DNA from: Spirodela intermedia | Taxonomy: Eukaryota > Streptophyta > Magnoliopsida > Alismatales > Araceae | Length of the DNA stretch: 64,000 nt | Assembly: GCA_902729315.2 (NCBI GenBank) | Contig: LR746269.1 | Location: 3,668,001 to 3,732,000, forward strand | Direction: 5' to 3' | In this document: positions 23,101 through 35,100 of the stretch, piece after piece | Layout of the letters: each line of letters starts with the position of its first letter | How positions within the stretch are numbered: the stretch's first letter is position 1 | Notes under the pieces: generated by a model | What the model was told of the DNA's origin: nothing | Databases searched by the model: none | The model's input: only the letters and a program-made list of their open reading frames with translations | Program-made: the position numbers and the translations under genes

Positions 23101-26100
23101 TGACTTTGTGGTGATGATACAACGAATTTTCTAGTAAAAAAAGTAAAGAGCATGCTGAGTCTCCGGTTCAATGTCCTAAGGTAAATTCCATCAGGAATAG
23201 CTAGAATAGATTTATCAGATAGTTATTCATTTCGCGCAGAAGAATTATAGGAGCTTGATGCATACAGAAGCAACATGTACCTCTCACGATATGTAGGGAA
23301 GATGCCAAAAATAACTCTTAAAACTTCCAACTCTTCAAGAACAACTCCCTACAAGCAAACAAAGCACATAAGACAAAAGTTTGAAACTAGAGCTAATCAT
23401 GGTTGTCTCAATCTGCTGATATTGAGAATTTGACTGACAGATGAAAGGTGGGAAATGACTCTTCAGCAGTTCCTCCCAAGAAAAAAGATTGTCTGCTTCC
23501 CAGTCTGAATTACAACTCATGGCCAGAGAGTACTCCAAGTCAGCAGTAGCATGACGAGAATTCTCATCTAGAGGTTTATACTGTTTCATCCTAAAAGCAT
23601 TCTCATCTAGAGGTTTATACTGTTTCATCCTAAAAGCATAATCCATAACAGAAGTGTCAATCAATTTGGTAAGAAACTGCAGTTAAAATTTTAAGTGATC
23701 CGCAAGTGAACAAATGATGGAACTAAATAAACAAATGCAGTTATGCAGCTGATTGTGGGCATCTTTGACTCAAAGCCTGCTTTCATTACATGTTGACAGA
23801 TACGGTGGAACAATCTCTGCAGAGAACCAGCAGGGAGCCAGCCATTGGACATGCAATGTAACAAAGGACGACAAAATTTACCAAGTAGCATATACTTGTA
23901 CACATCTCAAGATTGTGAATGATCTGGACAGAAGTTAAATAAAATAATGTACATATATCATTGAAGCTTTAGTAGATATTATGTTGGCATTCTGGACAGA
24001 ATGCCCTTTGGAAGTGGTATAAGATTTTAGCACAAATTCATAATCATTGAAGCCTTAGTAGGTAATATGTTGCCATTTACTAGATTACTGACAATTGATA
24101 TACTGACTTGAATGATGAATACTCGGGAAAATTTGGATAAGAAACACAATCATTATTTCATAAGAATGATTGCAACAGCATCAGTAAGTACACAAATTCT
24201 TCAATATTTATTCAGAAAAATAACTTTTTGGAAAAGTACATATCCCTTTCAACTGATACAATATTATTTGATCCAAAAGGAAAGAAAATCAAAATAATAA
24301 TAATAATAGTTTGACAAGAATCCTGATAAAAGTTTTAATAATAACCTGATATTCTGGCATAAGGTTCCAGTAGTCTTCTAGCAAATCTTCAACTTTTGGG
24401 CATCCTGGTTGAGCATCAACATAGGTGAACATATAAGTTGTTCGATCTGTGGAACCAGAACCAGCCGGAAATGCCTGCCACATTATTTAGATGTGGGAAG
24501 CTGTGATGAATAATATAAAAAATAACTTAAGAAATAATCCTAAAAGGAAAGAAATAAAAAAGAAAAATAGCGACACTCTCATAGTCATCATTGCTGTAAA
24601 CAATGAGAAATGACGGATAAAAGAGACTTTTTGAATAAACGAACAGGTAAATATCCAAGACCCCACAGATGGCCACCAACAAATTGTTGTACCGTTAGAT
24701 AAAACAATTGAAAGCTGAAAACAATCGGCCCTAATACAAACAGGGTGTAATCAGCATACCTCCCAAAAGTACTGCAGTTTTGAGGCTCCAACTGTTCTCA
24801 CCGATGCACTACTAAAGATAACATCACTTTTTGAATTCTCTTTGAAACCTCGGGAGCAAGAACCAACAACAAGGCATATACCATCTGGTTTTTTCCCTGA
24901 TCTAATCTACAGAATGGGGAAATTAAAAGGTTAAGCACAACATTATGAACCTTGGTACTTAAGAATTATACAGGTCATGGTTCTGCATTGAGGAATAAAA
25001 AGTGTTGTCCATAGTCCAGAAATCAAAATGTAAAGACACGAATGACCACATGGAACTATTAAGCATGCATATATGCTAACCTTGACATTTTAAATATTTC
25101 AAGCTCACCTTTCGTGAAGTCATTTTCTACAGATTGAAAACACATTTTTTAATTGAAGCATTTCAATCATAAGACAGTCTTAGGGACGCAGCCTCTAATG
25201 CCTACTCTCAAAGAGGAATGTACACCAAAAAGTTAAACGTATGTGAATTGCCTTTGTGTAAGCGGTTACATCCATAGCAGGATTTTAACAAGAGTAAGTA
25301 TAAAAAAGACTGCCATACATACCTTGCCTATCAATTTTATTCCTGAATAAATAAAAGTTAGAGCCTTTGGCAATTGCCAAGGTTCATCCATTGATAAAAG
25401 CATTTCTCTCCTGAAAATTGTTGTTGCCCCCCCTTGATGGTTGATTCAGCAATAGGGATCACTTGTATGCACATATGTTCTCCTTTCAGTTCTTATGTCA
25501 TCGTCCACCCTTCCTCACTTCCGTTCCCCTTCTTCTCTTTGTTACCATGGAATCAGAGCAGGAAAATGAAACTTATGCTCTTAGAGGGTCGTCTCAGACT
25601 ATTGAATATCGCATTATAGCCTTGTCCACACTTGCTTAAAGCCTCCTGGATTCTTTGATGCGAGAATGAGCATCAAATGCTTCAGGTTTAGCTCAAATGG
25701 GGAACATTGACTCTCTGTGCCTTTCTTATAACCAAATGATACCATTTATCAAACTTTAGACTCACTTCAGCGAAATAGTGAGGCTAAACGGAGTCAAAGA
25801 CACAGTGAATGAAGAGTGACCAATGTCTTTCTTTTACTGGATCCGTATCTTGTTCCTTCTAAAGGGCAGTAATTATTCCAGCGGTCTACATAATCAATCA
25901 CAGCAGGCAGCATTTCCTGGAGCCTAACAGCAAAAGAAACTATTTGTTATGAAACCTGATTGTCCATCTATGACTGGAAGTATTCTACAAGTTTTGCATC
26001 ATAATATGCTGCAACAAAGTTATCAACTAAAGATACCGTGTAATTTTTGGGGATGTAATTACGGAGAGAAAGGTTACGTATATCATAATCTAGAAGATAT

Positions 26101-29100
26101 GAAAATGGGTAGACCTACGGATGCAATGTTCGTAATAATTAATCATAGCCTGATTTATATTACTGTAACTATATTCAGTGGATATATATAGCTGACATTT
26201 GATACGATCCTCCTTAGAAGGATCGGATCTGAGTGAATCCAGAGAGTAACAATTGTACGAAATTGGGACAATGTTTGTAGGGTAGAACGTCAGGATGACA
26301 GTTCTACCGGAATACAAGAAAAGGAAGAGAGAAGGAAGAGTAAAAGGGGTGGGGAGTGAATTCGAGAAGATTCCCCTGCCTCTCCTGGTTCCGACTGTTC
26401 TCCCCCTGGTATGACCTTCCCCCCCCCCCCCCTCCCCGAGCGGTATTTATAGTCCTCACACGTGCTGTGCACAAGTCCCCTTCTTATGCCTTCTATATGT
26501 CAGTAATGGGGTCGTATCAACATTGTTCCTGTAAGCCACAAGACGTTTGTCATTGTACTCAACAGAATGAAACCACAGTTTTTCCGACTCAAAGTTTGTC
26601 ATATACAACTATGCCTCAAGTTGTATTAAAAGGTGGCATTCTTTATACTGCTAGTCATTGATTTCTGTATCAATATCATCATCTTCCTTTTAGATCTACA
26701 TCTACAATAATTTTCTGTTCTCTAGCATTCTGTGCCTTTCATACAATAATTGAACTAGAAACTCTAGAACACATTCACTTGGGTTTCAAACTGAGGGATA
26801 AGACTTCTCGCCAATCACATGAGGGCCTTCCTGCTCATCATCCTAGAGTCTGCTCATTTTCTTAATGAAATGCTCCATGTGGCCCATTGAAGTTAGCACT
26901 TTAATCAGAGGCACCCCATGGTCTTCATAGAAAAACATAAGAAACTGAGCTAGCTATTCTTGAACCCAATAAATAATATCTCTAATTCTATGTGAATCTA
27001 TAAATAATATTTCTAATTCTCTGTGAATCTATAAATAATATCTCTAATTCTCTTGAACTCCAATTCCTGGCATTGAAAGAGGGGTAATAAATAGAACTAA
27101 TTTCCCGTGCAAAAGTCTCTTTTTTTCCCCTCTTGTTCTAATCTCCTCTTTTTCTCTTCATCACATAAATTTTTTGGAGAAATATGAGAGATTCTCAAAA
27201 TTTAAGGGCACTATATGCTCTATCATCATACAGGTCCGGACTAGTTTTTAACTCCTGCTTTGTAAGCACAAACTTAATGCTCATAAGCATGTTCATCATA
27301 AAGACTTAAATAAAAATGCTCATAAATCAAACCATTCTCAGTTTTATACATAGGTATAGTGTCCATGATATCCATGAAAAATCAAACCATCTCTTACAGG
27401 TCGGCAAAGTGAGATGGTTTGACATGACAAGAATATAGATGAGATATCAAAAAGGCTGACCTGTTTTACAATTGGAGAAAAGTTACCCATCGCATCAATG
27501 ACAAGTCGTGAGGACAAAACCTTGCCATTAGACAGGTGCAAAATCTAGAAGGCATAACAACAATTAGGATCTATGTGTTGAATCCAGAGAAATGAGACAT
27601 GGATATCTATTTAAAAAAAAAAATCAAACTAACACTTCAACATTTGTTGTTCAATACAAATGCTCAGGAGATGAAAAAACTTCGATGACAAAAAGAAGCA
27701 TAGAAAGGTTATCAATATTTGGCCATAGAGTGTTATATGAAACTAAATGTAGAAACGAAACTTGGAAAGATAATTTTCTCTAACATTGTTTCCCTCCAGC
27801 CAAGATGTATGATTTGTTCTTCCAAGAGCATTACATGAGAGAGAAAACATGCAAAACATTAAATCACAAAGAGACCTTCCTGTAGAAACAAAAATCTTGT
27901 CAGGCAGTGCCTGATTATTTCATAGCATCCTAGAATGTCACTAAAGCAATGGGCCTCCCTTAGAAACTGTGGGAGGAAGAAAGTCGAATTCAACTGGGCC
28001 GATTAGAGGTAGAAAAAAAGAAAACAAGGCAGTTTGCGAAATATAGGAGGTGAAAATAAGAAAATAGAACTACATTGAATTGTGATCTGATTCCATTTCT
28101 AAATTCCACCACTCAACCAATGCTTGGGCACTGGTAACAGCCAAGATTGTGGCAGTAAGAAATAAGGGTTTTCTCTAGAAAGAAGAAGACCATACAGCTG
28201 CGTCGTTGTAGATGCATATTTTGGATATGCCACTGCCCTCAAATATGACTCCACCAAGAGAAAGAAAGCGTCTTTTTACAATCTCCAAAAGTTTTGCTGG
28301 CCTGCACTAGGAGAATATTGAGATAATTTTCAGAGGCATTTAGACCTCACTTTCAAAATAACAAAGTTCAGAAATTAAGCATGTATTACATAAAGAAATC
28401 CCAGTATTCCATCCTTGCGGTGATTCTAGATGATAATATTATAGCAGGATTACCATTAATAACATGACAACATTACAGTATTCATTAGCCTAATGGATGT
28501 CAGGCAATGGAATACTCTCCTTACACCTTTCTGAGCATGCATATGCAATCATCTGCAAAAACTATATTACAAGTTCGCGCATGCATACATTAAGATCTAA
28601 TTAGTAACAGTACATCATATAAGCTTCCCGATCACAGTCTGGGAAACTGTAATAGAATTTAAAACCTACCTTTAATGGAATTAACCTCTGTCAGAGATTC
28701 TCTGTTTGAAATTAAATGTCGAATGAGGTTAAGCTTAGAACTAGCCTAATCATTATATGGTAAACTGATGAGCCTCCCATCAAGACATATTCAAGAAGGA
28801 AGAAGCTCCCAGCTTCTATGGGTCCAACTACCTCACATGGAAGTTAGTAAGCATCCACATGTGAAAGAGAGAGCGGAGGGTTATAAATAAGGGGACTCAG
28901 TTATATGGGGGGAGGAGGGGGTAGAGAAGATAGTTTGTCCTAGAAGTTCCCAGGGACTCTGCGCCTGTTTGTGGTAGAGCCAATTCGGTCTCCATGACTT
29001 AAACCTTCTCCCCCAAATCCCTATTCCCATTCCCCTTGAAAGGAATCATATTCTTTTCTGAAACAAGGTTCTTACCATTTGGTACTAGAGCCGCGTCTCG

Positions 29101-32100
29101 GCAACATTTGCATGGTCAAATGGCTCACCCAAGCTTGTATGGCGTCAGTTGAGAATGATGTCGAAGCATTCAGACAGGAGCTAAGGCGACAAGGTGAGAT
29201 AATGGAGCAAATCTTGAAACAGATGCCAACAATCGCACTGAGCTCTCATTTACAAACTCAAGGAGAAACGACACATGTCCAGAACCCACAACAACCACCA
29301 TAGAATCAAGATTTTTGTATGGATTTTCATCAAGTCGAAAGAAGAGACAAATTCCCTATTTTCAATGGAGAAAATCCAGAAGGTTGGATTCGAAACGTAG
29401 AAAGGTACTTCCGCTTGAATCCATGTACTGGACAGGTACTTATGCATGGAAGACAGGTTTCCCTTCTGTGATCGGCGAGATTTCAAGATCCAGTTGGAAC
29501 GTCGTTTTGGATCTTCAGGCACCAGCAACATAGATCATTGTCTCCTTAACCTCAAGCAAGAGGAATTGATCCCTAAATTTAGAGCTGAATTCAAACAATT
29601 GGCAGCATATCTCCCATGCATACCTATTGAAGTCCTTGAGGACACATACCTAAAAGGGTTGAAACTTGAAATCAAATCAGAACTCACAGTGTACAAGCCA
29701 AATGGCCTTGGGGAGATCATGGACACATTGGTCCAATTTGAGATCCACCTCCAAATAGTCTAACAGGCTTGGAATCAAATGGCATACCTATAAGCCTAAC
29801 CAAATGCCATATCTACCTCACTGCCAAACTACTCCAATCCCTTCAAAAGGAGGTGCAAACCCTATGCATCGGGTGAGAGAACCCAAATACCAAACTCCTC
29901 ACTTGGATTGAGAAGGTATATCCAAATCCCCTTCATTACTTCTAGTTTTAACTAGGAAAACTACAAACACTTGAAGCTAACAAAAGAGGAATTCCAAGCA
30001 AAAAAGGGTAAAAAGGACTATGTTTCCACTATGATGAGAGATTTGCTCCAAGTCATAGATGCAAGAGTGAGCTTAACATCATTATTGTGCAACACGGCAC
30101 CATAAAGTTGAGGGGGACTTAACACGATGAGATTATTATCATTTTCATAGATAGGAGAGTCACTCACAATTTCTTGTGCAATAAGTTGTTATAAAGATTA
30201 TTAGTGAAGATTAGTGAATTACATAGCTATGGAATCGTTATGGGCAGTAGGGACCAGAATTTGTCATAACATAGCAATAAAGATTCAATACCTTACAATC
30301 CTCTAAAATTTTTTACCCCTTGACTTGAGTAACACTGATATAATTTTTCGTATTTGATGGTTGAAGACATTGGATTGGATTTACTAGCACTATGATGCAC
30401 AAAGACAACATGTATACTTTGAAGGGAGACCTAGTCTCAACAAGGCATGCATGCCCTTAAAAGCAATACAGCAAGAGATATAGCCTCTCAACAAGTTTTG
30501 ATCCACGGATCATATACAGCGAGAGTCAAACCTATATGATTGAATTACAACAAGTTTTGATCCACGGATCATAGCCTCTCAAATTTGGCCCAATCAAACC
30601 TAGAAGACAAGCTAAGGCAAAAATTCCTTGAGATGTTCATACAGAGTTACGAGTTACCACCCAATGCATGATCTAATCACTCGATCAACCTCCTTCTTGG
30701 TATTCAACCAATCAACCTCAAGCCCTACAAGTACTCTCACTTCTAAGAACATGAGATTGAACAACTTGTCCAAAAATTATTTTCTGTAGGAATAATTCAT
30801 CACTCCAGCAGCCCATACTTAAGCCCAACCTTATTAGTCAAGAAAAAGGATGCAAGCTAGCAATTATGTATTGATTACACAGCCCTAAACAAAGGGATGG
30901 TGCCCAATCGATTTTCAATCCCAATGGTTGATGAAATATTAGACGAGCTTCATGGTATGTGCATATTCTCAAAACTTGATTTAAAATCAAGATACTGTTA
31001 GATATAGATGAAGGAGGATAAAAAGATAGTATTTAAAACTCATCATAACCATTATGAATTTGCATACATCAATTCCCTAACCACTAAGTCAACTCTTGAA
31101 AAGAGATGCTTTTAATTGATCGACCCAAACACAGCAAGCATTCAAGGAGCTCAAGAAGGCTATGTCCTCAGTGCCTATGTTGGTTTTACTAGATTTCTAT
31201 CAACTCTTCATCGTTGAGAAAGATGCCCCCATGTTAGGAGTTTGGCTGGTGCTCATGAAGCATAGTAGACCCATTGCTTACTTCCAATCAGGCAATACCA
31301 GTGAAATTGAGATCAAAATTGGCATATGAGAGGGAACTAATTGCCATAGTAATAGCAATGCATAAGTGGAAACACTACTTGATATTTCAGCATTTTATTA
31401 CTTAGACTGATCAGTATACCCTGAAATTTTTATTTGATCAAAGAAAAGTTCACACAAGTGGCTGACGAAGTTAATAGGCTTCAACTTCAAAATTAAATAC
31501 AAGGAAACAGAAATAAGGCTGCATATGCTCTCTTTACTGACTTAGATTCGAATTCTTATTTCTTTGACGTCACCACCATCAATCAAGAAGTGGAAAAGGA
31601 TATTTGATTCAATGCTATCAAACAGGTCATACTCGAGAGCTCATGAACACTATTGAATTATTTGATATGCCAAAGATCCCCCCTTTACAAGTACAAACTA
31701 GTATCGCCCCCAACCACATACACTTATTCTGATCTTTCTGAAGGAATTCCACGACAATGCATTAGGAGGACACTTGGGTTACCCTAAAACTTACAAAAGA
31801 ATAGCTCAACACCTTTGCTAACTAGGAATGAAGAAGAAGATAACCAGCATGTAGATAGTTACTCAATCTGCCAATAGTATAAATCATCCTTACTAGTCTC
31901 AACAAGATTATTAGCCACTACTAATTCCAAATCAAATTTCGGAAGATTAGTCGATGGACTTCATTGAAGGTTTGCCCAAGTTGGTAGGGTATGACTTTAT
32001 TCTCGTGATTATTGATTGACTCAATATGTATAGTCATTTTCTTGCTCCAAAGATCCCTTCTCGACAAAAGATGTTGCAATTTTTTTTGTCAAAGAGATTA

Positions 32101-35100
32101 TCAGATTACATGGTTTTTCAAAGTCTATAATCTCTTACTTAAATACTGTTTTTACTAGCACATTCTAGTGAGAGTATACACTATCTATGGGACTAAGTTG
32201 AAGATGAGTTCATCGTACCATCCCTAAATTGACGATCAGACTGAAGTCATTACTAGGTGAATGGAGAATTACATAAAAGTGTTTTGCAATTAACAAACCT
32301 AAATAGTGGTCGACATGATTACATTGGGCTAAGCTCAGTTACAACAAGCTTGGAATTTCTCATCAAGTGGCGACACTTACTAGACTTTGAAGCTTTGAAG
32401 AACATATATCTACCCTATTGCAATAATTTCCAATGTTTCACCTTCAGAACAAGGTGAAAGCCATGGGGGGAGAGTATCGATAAGCCTTCCATCAAGACAT
32501 ACTCAAGAAGGAAGAAGCTTCCTGCTTTTATGGGTCCAGCTGCCACTTGGGGAAGTTAGTTAGCATCCACATCCAAAGGAGAGGGCTGAGGGTTATAAAC
32601 AAGGGGACTTAGTTGTATAGTGAGGGGGGTAGAGAAGATAGTTGGTCCCAGAAGTTCCCAGAGATTCTCTGCCTATTTGTGGTAGAGCCGATTCGATCTC
32701 CATGACTCAAACCTTCTTCCCATAATCCTTGTTTCTCATTCCCGTTGAAAAGAATCCTATTCTTTTATGGATCAAGGTTCCTACCATAAATGTAAATCAA
32801 TTATTAACCAATTTCATGGAATTTTTCAATCTAGTTTACGAGTCGTGATGAAGAAAGATGAAATATTTTGGATCATTAAAAAGATTATACTTTATTGTTG
32901 AATTTTATGTATGATAGACCCCACTAGAGTTCTATGAGATTCACCTCAAACATGTATTGAGTGCGGACTAACATAATGATCTACCATCAGTGTTACCACT
33001 AAAAATAAGTCACGAATCTTCTCAGCCTCTAATCAGTGTCAGAACATAAATAGTTTCTAATTAATGAGGGATGCATCTCATCTCTCCACTTGATTTCAGA
33101 ATTTCCACCTAGCAAATCGTATAGATCATCATGCAACATGAGCGTGCACTGGAATAGGAGGCATGAGGCATTACTACAGCACACACTTTTACTCACATTA
33201 CTTTGAATTCAAATAAGCCACCATCTCTGATGAAGTAACCTCTTTTATAGATAACAGTTGCAACAATATTTATAGTTTTCTCTATTATCCCTTTGGTTAC
33301 TATCGCTACTTTTAAACAGTTTACTTGCCGATATTTCTATCATCATCCTATGTAACCAAAATGCACTTAAAGAAACAAGAATGTACATTCTTATAAGTTT
33401 CTTCTTTACGACCTTTCACATTGACTGAGAAAAGTTGAACAGTGGATTCAAGAGAAATAAAAAGCAAATACTTCATTATTCCCTCGTATACTATGTACCT
33501 TCTATGTCATTTACTTGAAATGCTCTCGAAATGCAAAAAATTTAATGACTGCAATATACACCATATTCTTCTCAAGGCTAGTATTTATTAGATATGGGTT
33601 ATTGCATTATTATCATCATTGACCACCATTGTGTCCCTGTGATGAAGAGAGAAGAAAAATAGCTAACACACAAGACTTGAACTCAACAATGGGACATCAA
33701 TAAAAGCGAGGATTAAATTCAATATTGCAATATAATGCCGATTTACCTTTTCCATTACAGTTCATTTATGAAAAGCGCTCCCCCTATGATGAATGTCACC
33801 ATCCAAATTTATATTTTGCAGTTACAAACATTTAAGACCATGTGTTTTCAAGTGTTTTATGATTATAAAACTTATCCAAAGTGGTAATCCATCAAAGAAC
33901 CTTACATTTTAAGTGCATTCACTGAATTCCAGGTGGGAAACGAGAAAGCTCACATTAATATGGTGCATTCATAATTTCGTCTCTTCTACAAAGAGCTTAA
34001 ACCCCATCATTGTAATGTAAAGCGATAATCAATTAAATTGGTACCACATCACAGAATTATTAATTTACTAAAACAACAAACAAAATTTCCGAAAAAGCAT
34101 CATTAAAGGGGTGAAACTTACAAAACGCCAAGATTAAGAACGTCTTCAACCCAAATTTCACCTTTCCCTTCAAATCCACATCTGTTCTGAAACGTTTACC
34201 AACGTGAAATTCGTTATTTATGACTTTTTTAGTGAATAGAGTGAAAAATTCCAAGTCCAACAATCGTACTGGATTGAACTTCGCAGATGTAACATGATCA
34301 ATGTCCTCTTCAGAAAGAACACCGGCATGGACCAATTCCATGAGCTCTTTTTTTGAGATATTCCACTCCTGTTCCCTCTGATAAAATGCACGTAATTCAA
34401 CTTACGAATTTCAAACGGCAGGGGAAGACTGACTAGTACACATGAGAAGCAATACCCCCTTTAAAAGGTTCTTTTCCACAACTCCAACTTTAAGGCCCTT
34501 GGAAGCCAATGCCAAAGCAAAAAAGATTCCCAAAGTGCCACCACAAACCAATATATCAAAAGTAGGAAAAAAAAATTCGTCAGAATAGGAACGCCCGGAG
34601 GAATTAGGAAAGGAGAAAACCACTTGAAACTTGTCCTTCGCATCTGCATATGTAAAGTTAAGCCTCAGCAATGTGCTCACATGAGAAGTTATGATTCCAA
34701 AATAGTAGATTGCTCTTATGCCCAGTCAGTTGATATTTTTAAGGCCAGAGAGGTGTCCAATATAACGGAGTAAGGAAATCAAACTATGATCGGCAACACT
34801 CGAACAATTACACAACAAGATTTTCTAAGATATTTTTCATGAACAGTGGCGCAAACCCTACAAGGATATGCAGCAAAAAAACATACTCATATTCACATCA
34901 TTGATGCCTGCTATGTACAAGTATCAGGGCCACAAAACAAGGAGACCACTTAACAACTAGGAAACGAACCAACAAACTAGGAAATGCCTAACTAAGAACC
35001 GAACTCCTACTTATAGGTTCTTTCCTGCAATATTCATATGGATAGAAAGAATAATCCCACGGCCCTCAGATAATAATAGCACCAATGACGTAAAGGGACA

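Larger units (their letters stand above)
28767..32786 (+). mobile_element. Degenerate Ty3/gypsy LTR retrotransposon
   Basis: A 4.02-kb element on the plus strand, opposite to the host FAD gene. LTRs lie at 28767-29077 and 32478-32786 (~310 bp, many differences). The 5-bp flanks are TAAAC and TAAAT, a target duplication with one mismatch. A primer site (TGGTACTAGAGC, 29080-29091) follows the 5' LTR and a purine tract (GGGGGGAGAG, 32465-32474) precedes the 3' LTR. Internal order is gag (29140-29760), reverse transcriptase (about 30640-31070), RNase H (about 31130-31490) and integrase core (about 31940-32250), the Ty3/gypsy order. Every pol domain has stops and frameshifts. The part of reverse transcriptase expected to hold the YxDD site is missing: the frame jumps from the 'KTHHNHYEF' region to RNase H. 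The element is dead. Confidence 0.9.
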
